Assembly: GCA_036824505.1 (NCBI GenBank) | Contig: DAITAA010000039.1 | Location: 1-17,198, forward strand | DNA: 17,198 bases | From: SCUD01 sp036824505 | GTDB lineage: Bacteria; Pseudomonadota; Gammaproteobacteria; Steroidobacterales; Steroidobacteraceae | Reading direction: 5' to 3' | Shown here: one piece after another, positions 1 through 10,100 of the stretch | How the letters are laid out: each line of letters starts with the position of its first letter | How positions within the stretch are numbered: position 1 is the stretch's first letter | Made by a program: the position numbers and the translations under genes | Notes under the pieces: model-generated | What the model saw: only the letters and a program-made list of their open reading frames with translations | What the model was told of the DNA's origin: nothing | Databases searched by the model: none

Positions 1-106
1 ACTGACATTGAGCGGCGTAGCCCGCCTGCTGATGGAGGGCGTGAGGGCGACGATCACTTGAAACTGGCTGCCGCTAGCGGCGGGCGTAACGAGACGCTGC
101 CAGGGG
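1..106. other. window edge; possible 3' end of a plus-strand gene
   Basis: No gene can be assigned firmly here. In plus frame 2 a short open stretch reads LTLSGVARLLMEGVRATIT and stops at TGA 59-61, which could be the C-terminus of a gene converging on the diguanylate cyclase gene. On the minus strand an alternative GTG at 57-55 opens a frame to the window edge (VIVALTPSISRRATPLNVS). Neither is recognisable, and 19 codons are too few to choose between them. A small palindrome, GCCGCTAGCGGC at 69-80, lies just beyond the cyclase stop, but it has almost no loop and no T-run, so I do not call it a terminator. Confidence 0.2.
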
Positions 107-1126
107 TCAGGTACCGAGAATCTTCTGCCGGCTGGTGGTCGTGTAGCCCTGCGGAAGTTCGGCGTCTTCGACGTGGCCCTCGGCAGCGACGACGGTGTTG
201 CGACCGGCAGCTTTGGCTTTGTAGAGCGCCTGATCGGCCTGCGATATCAGGCCCGCGGAGCTATTGGCGTGTTCACCGAGTGTCGCGACCCCGATGCTGA
301 CCGATACGATGCCCTGCGGCTGAGTGCTTCGACCGGTATCCTCCAGCGAGGCCACCGAATCCCGCATCTGCCAGGCGAGATCGGTGGCAACTTTGACATC
401 AGACTCCGGCGCGATGATCACGAATTCCTCGCCGCCCCAGCGCGCGATGATGTCGGTACTGCGCGCCACGTTCCTCAGGCAAGCTGCCAGCGACCGCAAC
501 AGCCGATCACCCAGCTGATGACCGTTCTTATCGTTGTATTGCTTGAAATGGTCGACGTCCGCGAACAACACTGACAGCGGGCGGCGATGCAGCCGGCTTC
601 GCTCGACTTCCTGCAACAGGGCTTCCTGCGCGTAGCGATGGTTGTACAGACCGGTCAGTCCGTCCTTGACCGCGAGCTCGCGAAACATCTTGTTGAGTTT
701 TTCTAGCTCCTCGTTGTACCCCTGCAATTTCGTTACCAGCAGCTCTCGCTCATGCAGCAACCGAAGACTGCCGACAGCGCGGCGTGCCGCGCTCGAGATC
801 AGCTCGAGGTCCTCAAATGGCTTGATAAGGTAGTCGTACGCGCCTTTCTTCAAGGCTCCGATCGCCGTATCAAGCGAAGCGTGACTCGTCATGATGATCA
901 CATGCGCAAGCGAGCTCCTGCGTTTTATTTCTGCCAGAAGATCGAGACCCGTCCTGCCCGGCATGCGAATGTCGGTAAACACCAGTTCCGGCAGGTGTTC
1001 CTCGAAAAGCCGCCAGGCTTCGTCGCCGTCGGAAGCTACGACTACCGAGTAGCCATCAGATTCCAGAACCTGGCAAACAAGACTCCGCAGCGCCTCGTCG
1101 TCGTCGGCTACCAATGCTTTGATCAT
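107..1126 (-). CDS. response regulator with GGDEF domain (diguanylate cyclase)
   Basis: A 339-residue cytoplasmic protein that should make cyclic di-GMP from two GTP when its receiver is phosphorylated. The receiver spans about residues 1-118, with an acidic cluster D8-D10, predicted phospho-acceptor D52 (in FTDIRMPG), T80 and K102. A heptad-like helix at about 118-150 leads into the GGDEF domain (DGLTGLYNHRY). The catalytic motif GGEEF is at 231-235, with metal-binding Asp in FADVDHF near 190-192. An inhibitory I-site RxxD (R222-D225) lies exactly five residues before GGEEF, so product inhibition is expected. The layout is that of WspR-like REC-GGDEF regulators. The ATG overlaps the kinase stop in ATGA, which implies translational coupling and makes that kinase the likely phosphodonor. 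Family assignment is secure; the physiological target is inference. Confidence 0.96.
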   Translation of the reverse strand: MIKALVADDDEALRSLVCQVLESDGYSVVVASDGDEAWRLFEEHLPELVFTDIRMPGRTGLDLLAEIKRRSSLAHVIIMTSHASLDTAIGALKKGAYDYLIKPFEDLELISSAARRAVGSLRLLHERELLVTKLQGYNEELEKLNKMFRELAVKDGLTGLYNHRYAQEALLQEVERSRLHRRPLSVLFADVDHFKQYNDKNGHQLGDRLLRSLAACLRNVARSTDIIARWGGEEFVIIAPESDVKVATDLAWQMRDSVASLEDTGRSTQPQGIVSVSIGVATLGEHANSSAGLISQADQALYKAKAAGRNTVVAAEGHVEDAELPQGYTTTSRQKILGT

Positions 1127-2907
1127 GCCACTCTGCTCTCGACTGGGTTCCGTGTTTCATTGCCGGCATCAAGGTCCGGGCGGGTCGGCAATGTGATCGT
1201 GAAACGCGCTCCGCCGCCAGGCGCATCGCCGACCGAAATGTCTCCATCATGGTCGCGGATGATGCCGTAACTGACCGAAAGTCCGAGCCCGGTCCCTTGC
1301 CCGGCGCGCTTGGTCGTGTAAAACGGCTCGAATATCCGCGAACGAATTTCGGCCGGCACGCCCGGACCGGAGTCCTCGACTTCAATCAGCACATTCGCTC
1401 CCACCGCCTGCGTCCGGATCGTCACCTTGCCGCCATCGGGCGCCATGGCTTGCTGGGCGTTGATCAGCAGGTTCATCACGACCTGCTGAAGTTGATTGGC
1501 ATTGCCGAGTACGACCGGCAGCTTGCTGCCGAGCTGCTTCGTGATCTGGATGCCTTGCAGGCCGAGTTGATGATCAACAAGGCTGATGGCACGAGCAACC
1601 GCGTCGTTGATGTCGGTGGCTACGCGTTCGCCCGGTTCCTGACGGGAAAAACGCATCAAGTTGCCGATGATTTCGGTGCAGCGGCGCGTCTCGCGCTCGA
1701 TGACATCGAGATTCCTGGATATCGTATCCGGATTGTCGAGCGAGCGCCGCGTCAGTTGTGCAAATCCGAGGATTCCGGCAAGGGGATTCTTTACTTCGTG
1801 CGCAAGTCCGGCACTCAGCTGCCCAACGGCGGCCATCTTCTCGGATTGCAGCAGCTGCGCGTTTGTTTCCCGCAGGCGAGCATCACGTTCGCGCAGATTG
1901 CCGGCCATCGTGTTGAATGAGCGGGTCAACTGTGCAACTTCATCACGTGTTCTGACCTGCACCTGGACATCGAAATTGCCCTCGCCGACCGTGTCCGCGG
2001 CGCGCGACAGTTGCTCAATCGGGCGGGACAGCCGCCGGGCGATCACCATCGCGAGAATCGTTGCGACGACGACCAGGGCAGTGCCTATCCACAGGAGCTG
2101 AGCGAGCACATTGCGCGCAGTCAGGTAGGTCGCTGAGTGCGGCACGGTGACCACCACGCCGACCGGTGCGACCGAAGAGCGCGTGGTTGCGACAAAGTAA
2201 CCCGCACCGTCGATGGTGGTGTCGGTGACCACGGCGCTCTTGTCCTCGGTCAAATTGCCCACGGCGGTGGCGGGCAGTGCTGTGGCAGCCTGGTTGTCGA
2301 GCAGCGTGCGGCCCCGCTCGTCGACCAGCGTGGTTCCGAAGGACCTGACACGCGCAAGCGCCGCCGCCAGCCCGTCCGCGCGCAATTCACCAACCAGCCG
2401 TAGTGGCGGACCCAGGGCCACGCGAATCGTCTGTCCCCGGGGGTGGTTGCGAATCTCTATCGAAGTGATTCCGGGAGCGTCCGCATCGGCCATTGTGGTG
2501 CCGGCAATGGCCAGATCGGGGGTGACGTCTTGTGCCGAAATCGCCAGCGCCGCCAGCGCATTCCTGTCATAGAGGGTGATTGGCGAGCCGTCGGGTGCCC
2601 GTGCCGTGACCGCAACCAGCGCACGATTTGCGGCAAACAGCGATGCGGATGCCTTCTCCTTCTGCTCCGGCTCGAGATAGGGGGCACTGATGAGGTCGCC
2701 AAATGCCCGCAAGGCACTTTCGTAAGAACCAAGCAGGGTATCGACCTCGGACTGGGCACTGGTCGCCGTCACGGCGGCAAGATCCTTGATGTAAGTGGTC
2801 TTGTCGGCGTGGAACAGGTTTGCCATGACCGCGGTGATGACCGCCAAGGCCAGCATCAGCAGCAGCAGCGCGCTGGCGAGGATTTTCAGTCTGATGGGGA
2901 TCAGCAT
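1123..2907 (-). CDS. membrane sensor histidine kinase (HAMP-HisKA-HATPase)
   Basis: A 594-residue inner-membrane kinase. TM1 is at about residues 8-30. A periplasmic sensor region of about 240 residues follows, Cache-like in size but with no ligand motif I can name. TM2 is at about 270-291, then a HAMP linker (about 291-343). The HisKA H-box AHEVKNPLAG places the phosphorylated His at 370. The ATPase domain has an N-box around N479/N483, G1 DSGPGVP (512-518), F-box FEPFYTTK (526-533) and G2 GTGLGL (538-543), so all catalytic boxes are intact. It resembles NtrB/AtoS-type kinases but lacks a PAS domain. Start ATG 2907 lies 11 bases after the FecR-gene stop; the ribosome site is weak (AGAG). It overlaps the downstream REC-GGDEF gene by 4 bases, which marks the pair as a two-component system. 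The signal sensed is unknown; the neighbours suggest an envelope or surface cue. Confidence 0.95.
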   Translation of the reverse strand: MLIPIRLKILASALLLLMLALAVITAVMANLFHADKTTYIKDLAAVTATSAQSEVDTLLGSYESALRAFGDLISAPYLEPEQKEKASASLFAANRALVAVTARAPDGSPITLYDRNALAALAISAQDVTPDLAIAGTTMADADAPGITSIEIRNHPRGQTIRVALGPPLRLVGELRADGLAAALARVRSFGTTLVDERGRTLLDNQAATALPATAVGNLTEDKSAVVTDTTIDGAGYFVATTRSSVAPVGVVVTVPHSATYLTARNVLAQLLWIGTALVVVATILAMVIARRLSRPIEQLSRAADTVGEGNFDVQVQVRTRDEVAQLTRSFNTMAGNLRERDARLRETNAQLLQSEKMAAVGQLSAGLAHEVKNPLAGILGFAQLTRRSLDNPDTISRNLDVIERETRRCTEIIGNLMRFSRQEPGERVATDINDAVARAISLVDHQLGLQGIQITKQLGSKLPVVLGNANQLQQVVMNLLINAQQAMAPDGGKVTIRTQAVGANVLIEVEDSGPGVPAEIRSRIFEPFYTTKRAGQGTGLGLSVSYGIIRDHDGDISVGDAPGGGARFTITLPTRPDLDAGNETRNPVESRVA

Positions 2908-2918
2908 GTGTTGCGACT

Positions 2919-4196
2919 CTACTTTGCAACTACCACGACGCTCGCGTACGCCACATTGCCCGTTGGATCGACGGACTCTACGACGATCACGTTGGCGCCG
3001 GGGTCCAATTGCGTCACGTGTCTGAAATTGCCTTCGACAACCGCTGCCGGCTGGCCGCCCACAAAAACGCGGGCTCCGGGGTCGGTACGGCCCGAAATTG
3101 TTATCGACTTCACACTAACCACCCTGGGCGTGGCGTCGAGCGCCAGGTCGGGCGGACGCGAGTCCGTGGCCAGGACCAGTTCTCGAACGGCGCTCGGTTC
3201 GCTGAACGCCCATCCGGTCCTGGCGCGCACCGCCCAGAAGTACCTGCCTGCCGCAAGGCTGCCATGGCGAAATCGCGTTTCTGGCACCTGCTCGTCGACC
3301 AGGCGGTCAGTCAGCGCCCGATCGCGTGCGATCACGATCCGGTAGCCATCCACACCCGATACTTCATTCCAGGTGAAGTCCACGGCCCGTGAATCTCCCC
3401 GGACGTCAATGCGCGCGCTGTCGGCTGGCGCAGCGAGCACCGGCGTCTTTGGAATATCGACCAGCGCGACGCGCCCACCGCGCTCGTCCACGGTCAGTGC
3501 CTGACGGGGTGCAATTGCCGTCGCATGGCTTTCGCTGACGAATTCCGCGCTGCCTCTCAGAACGCTGATCGTTGCCGAACTGTTTTCATTGACCCGGACC
3601 GTGTAGTCGAGGGCGGCGCCGGAACTGGGCGCCGCGCGCAATGCGCCACCGTTGACGCGGACAATCTCTTCAGATGGCTCAGAGCCTGCCGCAACGTGTC
3701 CGCCCAGTTCGCCCTGCATTACCATCGTGATCGGGCGGGCGTAGTCGGCGGCCAGGCCGGCGGCGGAGCCTGAAAACACGACCAATGAACGTTGACCGAT
3801 CGTCAGCTCCATTCCGCGAGCGGAACGCACTGTGGCGTACGATCGTGGCCCGGTCTGCAATGAATCACGCTCGCGAAATTCCGTTCCGACTGCAGCGTCG
3901 CGCCACTCGAGCTCGTCGGCGGCGCGGGACTGCACTTCATTGCGGCGAACCGCGAGCGAACCGACGCGCGGCCGGTCATCGGCCGAGTTGCTGGCAACGT
4001 AGGCAACGGCAACATTCGTGGTCGCCACGGCGGGATTGCGGCCGACGGTCGCTTCGATTTCCACGCCTTCGGGGAAGTACCAGCGCAGCAGCAGGAAGAT
4101 GAAGCCGACAACCATCGCCACGGCAATGACTGCGATCGTCAGTTCCCCGGCGATCCCCAGGCGCCGGGTGCGCACGGCAGGTAAATCCGCTTTCAT
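2919..4196 (-). CDS. single-pass membrane protein with FecR, FN3-like and Ig-like domains
   Basis: A 425-residue protein. A short cytoplasmic N-terminus (residues 1-19) precedes one hydrophobic helix (about 20-38); the rest should be periplasmic. A FecR domain spans about 80-240 and shows the family pattern around VGTEFRERDSLQTGPRSYA (104-122). A fibronectin III-like domain follows (about 248-345; YRIVIARD, RYFWAVRAR), then a bacterial Ig-like domain (about 350-425) ending in VVVVAK. Classical FecR proteins partner an ECF sigma factor and a TonB receptor. Neither is present here, and there is no cytoplasmic anti-sigma domain, so a structural or sensing role at the envelope is more likely. ATG 4196 is chosen because it overlaps the giant gene's stop as TGATG, has a good ribosome site, and gives a correctly placed membrane segment; upstream codons lie inside the giant gene. 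Function is inferred from domains and context. Confidence 0.88.
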   Translation of the reverse strand: MKADLPAVRTRRLGIAGELTIAVIAVAMVVGFIFLLLRWYFPEGVEIEATVGRNPAVATTNVAVAYVASNSADDRPRVGSLAVRRNEVQSRAADELEWRDAAVGTEFRERDSLQTGPRSYATVRSARGMELTIGQRSLVVFSGSAAGLAADYARPITMVMQGELGGHVAAGSEPSEEIVRVNGGALRAAPSSGAALDYTVRVNENSSATISVLRGSAEFVSESHATAIAPRQALTVDERGGRVALVDIPKTPVLAAPADSARIDVRGDSRAVDFTWNEVSGVDGYRIVIARDRALTDRLVDEQVPETRFRHGSLAAGRYFWAVRARTGWAFSEPSAVRELVLATDSRPPDLALDATPRVVSVKSITISGRTDPGARVFVGGQPAAVVEGNFRHVTQLDPGANVIVVESVDPTGNVAYASVVVVAK

Positions 4197-7100
4197 CAAT
4201 ATACTCCCTGCAGCCGCAGGAACACGCCGCGTTCCGAGTAACTGCGATTCCGCAACAGGTCGTCGGAGAAATCGGTGAAGTTGTAACCGATGCCGATACG
4301 CATGTGCTCGAGGCGTTCCCATGCGATTTCGGCCAGCCAGCCGCTCGCCGTATCCTCGCTCTCGTCAGCTTGGAGGCGGCGCGCTTCCAGACCAACGGCG
4401 AAATCATGTATCAACTGCAGATTCAGCCGCTGGATCGACAGCATGGTTGTGCTGTCGAGATCAGCATCGAGATAGCGCGTCGTCCTGTATCGGACCGCCT
4501 GCTTGCCGACCCATTCGAACTTCGGTGTCAGCTGGTAGGACCAGTCCGCCGAGAACACATTGCTGACACTAGGCAATTCCACGCTGACCACCTGCGCCAG
4601 CGTCGGTGTCTCGTCACGCCGGGTAACGCGCATCAGGGCCGCGAACCGGTCGTGCCGGACTGGACGATAGGCGAGTCCCAGACTGGCTTCGGTGAAACTC
4701 AGTGATCGAAGCGGGTCGAAGCTGTCCTGGGTATCGCCGATCCGCAGTCTGCCGAGCAGGGTGAGGTCTTCCCGGAATTTCCAGTCAGCGGCATTCACCG
4801 AGACGAACTGGTCGAGGTTGCTGCCGCCCTGCTGCCGGCGCCACTCATTGCGGCTCGAAAGTTTCAGGCCCGCGCCATTGTCGTACGCCACGCCGGCGGC
4901 GATGGCCCAGCGCTCATCCACCGTCTGTGCGGCGTCAGCCGTCGACCTTTCTGCCGAGATCAGGAAGGTGAGGCCATTCGTCTTGCGCCAGTCGCGCTGG
5001 ACGCCGGCGACGGTACGAACCGCCGGATGGCCATCGGCGCTGCCCCATTCATACTCGGTGTATCCCCTGCCGCCCTCAATCGGCATGGTTGCTCCGACTA
5101 CCGTGGAGGAAGCGCTTGATTGCCCGAAGTCGCGCAATCTCCTGCCGAGATAGAGTGTCCCGACCGGAAACTCGTAGGTTGCGCCCAGTTCGGCCGCTTC
5201 GCCCCGATCACCGAAAGCCGCGCGGCCCCGCAGGCCAAGCTTCTGGTTGATCCGCCACTCCGCGTCAGTGCTGGTTTCCTGGCCCTCGTCGCCACGCAGT
5301 GTTTCCATGTGAGTCAACGATAGCGCCAGGTCGTCATTGGGATGGAAGGTGACGCGGGCGGCGGCCTGGGTGACGTCATCCGGCGCAACCGAGGCGCTGT
5401 CGCCGGTGCGGTCCTGGACTTCCGTGACGAACGAAACCCGCTCGGCGTCATGACGCCATTGCGCGGCCGTCAGGGTGCGGGTATCGGCACCGGCGGCGAG
5501 TTTGTCCAGGCGCATGCTCAGGCGATTGGCCGGGTTCACGATCCACGTGAATGAGCCGCCCGTCTGTTCAGTATCCAGCGGCGCGAAGTTCTGGTTGGCG
5601 GCGAAACCGCTGCCCAGCTCTTTGTAGTAGGCGGTCGCCAGGAATTTTCCAGGTTTGCTGAACCACTCGCCGATGTCCAGCTCGCCAGCCAGCTTGAACG
5701 CATCCGCCTGGAGCACGTTGCCCACGACGCGGCTGGAATACGTCAGGCCGCCATCGATGCTTGCAAAGACGCTCGAGTCCGTGCCTTCGCTGCGTGCGAC
5801 CTCTGCCACGATGCGCGTGCCGCGTGACCTGAATTCTGCGTCAACCCCGCCGAGCTCATAGACACGCAAGCCCTGGTCGTCGCTGACATACGTGGCACCC
5901 ACGGCCATCTTGCCGTCGAGCAGCCGCTGGCGCGCACGGCCGGCCAGCGTGGAGCCGCCGCTGGAATCGTCACGCGTGGCATAGTCGATCTGGATCGCAA
6001 CCGGATTTCCGCCGAGCGGCGTCGGGCCAATCAATGTCGTTGCGCTCACGATACTCTGCAGCGGTCGATTGAAGTAAACGCGGCCCTGGGTGTACTGGAT
6101 CGTGTAATCGACATTGCGCTGCTGGGGAAGTCTCTGCAGCAGCAGACCGGTATTCTGGTCGCGCACCAGCAGCGTGATCTGCTCGCTGCCTTCGATCACG
6201 TCTTGGTGACTCAGAAAATAGAGTGATCCGCCGGTCGCAGAAATTTCGTCGCGAATGGATTGCTGCTGCGCGTTGGCCGCGATGACCTGGAGCTCGGTCG
6301 TGGAATCGCCCTGTGTCGTGCGCCCCTGCGAGCGGTAGGTCAAACGGGCGCCGTACAGCGTGCGCTGATAGGCGGCAAGCTCGGTGTCGGTAAAGTTGAG
6401 CGCGTAATTGCCAATCAGCACCTCGATCTGCTCGCTGGTCAGTGCGAGGTAGAGTTTGCCCTGTGACTGGGCATCGTAAATGAGTTCGCTGGAATCGCCG
6501 TACACCGGATAGATCGTGTCAGGATCGATGTTCGTGAGCAGCCGGTCGTTGTCCCGGCGGTCGAGATCGGAGAACAACTTGCTCAGTTCGCTGGTACCGC
6601 TGTCAAATGCGGCTGTCAGCAGGTACTTGCCGCGTACTTGTCCTTTCAGGTAGAAGGCCAGACGACCCTCCGTCACCGTTTCAGCGGACGATGCCGTGCC
6701 GCTGCGTTCGATCTGGCTGATCTTGCCGTCGGCGAGCGCCATCATGAACAGGCCGGCCTCGCGCACTTCGATACTGCGTTCGATGGCCCCCGTGTTTCCC
6801 TGGCTGTCGGCGACTTCCGCCCGGAACGTATTGGTGCCGGGTTTCAGCTCGACGGTTGCGAGGAAACGGCCATCCTCGGCGACGTCCACCGGCTGGCCAT
6901 TCACGGCCACCTCATTGCCAGGGTCGGTCAGGCCCGGCACGACCAGTCGTCCGCCTTTCAGCGGGACATTCTGCGGCGGCAGATTCACCGACAACGAAGG
7001 TATCGGTGGCACCGCGACGATGGCCTGCCCGTCGCGCTCGACCTGCATGCGGATATTCAGGTTGCCGTAGCGCACGAAACCGGATTCGTTTGTGGCGGTC

Positions 7101-10100
7101 AACACGTAGCGGTTGTCGCCCGGCGAGAGCGCCAGGTCGAGCTGGAATCCGCCATCCTCTTCCACCGCGACCGGCATGCCGTCCAGTTCCATGCGGTCGC
7201 CAATATCGGTCTGGCCCCTGATCCGGTAGTCCAGCTGACCGGCGTATTCGCGAGCTGCCTCGGGATTTCCGCCGGCGGTTCCGGTGAATGGCATACGTTG
7301 ATCAATCGATTCATTCGCCACCTCGATCCGCGGCATGCGGATGCGCGCTTCGACGCTGCGGCCGAACTCGTCCGACATCGTGATATCGAACTGTTCGGCT
7401 GGTCCGGAATCTGCGGCACGAGCATGTGACAGCGCCTCGAATCGGCCGTCGTCGTCGACGGGAACGGCAACACCGTTAACAACAACTTGCGCCGTGGGCC
7501 GCTCCTGTCTGTGCAGCTTTGCCCTTTCAATTTCGCTGACTTGCCCGCGGATCTCGACGCGGCGATTGAGCTCGCGGCCTTCAGGGGTCAGGTTCGTGGC
7601 ATTCGGCCGGGATTCGCCAAAGCCGACCACCGTGAATCGCGCCGTCGGAATCTGCAATTCCTTGGTCAGGTAGTCGTGTGCAGCCTGTGCGCGCCGCTCC
7701 GAGAGGTCGAGGTTGTATTCCTCGGAACCATTCGAGTCGGTATGTCCCGCGATGACAATCTGCTCGTCGGGATATTGCCGAATGACGCCAGCGACTTGGT
7801 CGAGCATTGCCCGCGCGACATCGGTAAGTTCGGCAGATCCGGACCGGAATGCGCCGCCCCTCAATTCGAGCATGACGACCGATTGCTTGTTCAGTCCAAA
7901 GCTGCGCAATGGGCTTGAAACCCGCAGATTGCCGGGGTACTCGGCCTCGAGCTGGTAGAAGTAGACCTTGCCGGGCTCGAGCGTCCGTCCGCTGTCGTCG
8001 CGGCCGTCCCAGCGCAGTGTGTGTGGCGGTTCACCGTCGCCTCGCCACTCATGCAGGATCGTTGATTCGCTGGCCCGGACCAGGAAACGCCAGTGCAAGG
8101 GCGGAGTGGGAGACTTGGCAGCGCCGATGTCGAACTGCAGTGTCAATGGTTCCCTGGCATCGCGGGCCTCGATGATGTCGTCCATGCGGCGTGTGACCAG
8201 GCGGACCTCGCGGCTCGGCAGCGTCGCCTCACGACCATTGATCAGCACCGTGAACATCCGGGTGCTGCCGCGCACATCATCTGCCGCCAGCGCCGCTTCG
8301 GCCTGCAGTTCAGCGCCGTATTGCGGTGGCCGGCCGATGGCCTCGGCTTCGCTGTCATACTGAACCGGGAAGTTTGCCTTGACCATCAGGCCCGGCGTGA
8401 CCGAAAGGACCTTGGCCGCCCTGCCAATGACTCTTGCGTTGCCGGCAATGGTCGCCAGATTCAGTTTGACCAGGCGCTGGCCGGGCTGGACCGCCGGGAA
8501 GTGGTAGCGGCCAAACTCGTCCGTCAGCGAGTACGTTCCATCGTCCAGCGCCACCATCGCCGCGGCCATGCCCGGATCGTCCCGGTCCTGCATGCCATTG
8601 CCATTGCGGTCGAAGAAGACCTTGCCGATCACGGTGCCGAGATCGAAGGCGAGATCGGCGCGGACCTCGATTTCAGCCCGCACCGGCTGCCCGATGACGC
8701 AGGTATCGCAGACATCGATCGCATGCGCCCGGTTGCCGTAGAATCCCGGCCTCGAGGTCGCGCCGACGCGCGCGGCATAGGTAATCACGCGGTAACCGGG
8801 CTCACCCGGATCGATCCTGCCGTTGGCATTCTGGTCGAGGGGCGCCGCGATTGCGCCGACTCCGAATTCGAAGGCATTTCCGATTTGGGCGACGGACACG
8901 AGCGGCGCTCCATCGAGACGTGCGCTGCCTTCGACGTAGCTCAGTCCCGCATCCGGAAAATCCCTTACGCGGACGTCTGACAGTGCGCGGGTGCTGGTAT
9001 TGCGCAGCTCTACTGTGAAGGCAACGATCTGGCCAGGCTGGACACGAGCGGGCGCAGCACTCTTTGTCAGCACAAGAGCCTCGCCCTGGGTGAACAGGAC
9101 AGCGGCGGATCCGTTCACGTTGACACCGCTGCTGATATCGCGCGCACTCACCAGAGTGGCTCCGGGCACCAACGAGGTGAGCAGTGTCACGGCCACTCCA
9201 TTGCTGTCCGTCACGGCGGTCAACGTGCTGAAGGCGTCGTCTGCGCCGCGCGAACTCGTGAACTCGACGGTCCGGTTCGGTAACGGCGCGCCGTTCTGGT
9301 CCCGCAGCACGACCGTGATGGTGCTGGCTGTCACGCCGTTAGCCGGAACGACCGATGGCGCGGCCGTGATCGACGAGTTCTGATCGTCGACTATTGCCAG
9401 GATGGTCGTCAGGGTCAAGGTATTGGCGTTGGCCGCGTTGCCGTCGGCGTTTCCGGCCAGCGCGGCGACCGCCGTTGCGGACGTCGCCGAGTCGGTGATG
9501 GTCAGCGCAAAATCGGCGGCGGTGTCGGCATTCGGTACGTCGCCCTGCAGGGTCAATCTGGCAGCGGTGTTCCCGTTGCCAATTCGTGAGCCGAGTGCGA
9601 TCGTCAGCTGCGACCCGGATAACGTGGCGCAGTACTGGTTCGGTCCCGGACTCGGGCATGCCGTCACGAGTGCTGCGCCGCCGACCGCAACGCCAGTCAG
9701 CGATACATTGGTGAAACTGGACGGCATCGTGGCAATCAGGCGGTCGACACCGCTGTCGGCTGGTGCAACAGTGATGAGGGCATGCAACGCGATCACCGTG
9801 CCGGAGGCGCCACCCGTGATAGTGCTGGGGTCAATCTCGGCAATGAGCGAGCCTGGCGTGCCGCCGTCGTTGTCGGTGTTGCTGACCGCGACGTTGGCCG
9901 GATCGAGGTTGTTGTAACCGGGATCGGCGCTGCTGGCGGCGGCGGTGACGATGGTGTAGGCGAGGTCGCCATCGTCGAGCAGGTCATCGACCCCGGTGAC
10001 GGTGACGGTCTGCGGGGTGTTCCAGTTGCTGCTGGTGAAGGTCAGCGAGCTCGGCGCCACCGTGCCTTCGGTGGTGTCGCTGCTGGACAGCGCGATGCTC

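Noticed and set aside
69..80. Intrinsic terminator at the end of the operon (GCCGCTAGCGGC)
   Set aside because: The palindrome leaves virtually no loop and is not followed by a T-run on the minus strand.
4197..4322. Upstream extension of the FecR-domain frame to 4322
   Set aside because: This lies inside the giant gene's barrel-coding end; ATG 4196 has a strong ribosome site and the TGATG junction.
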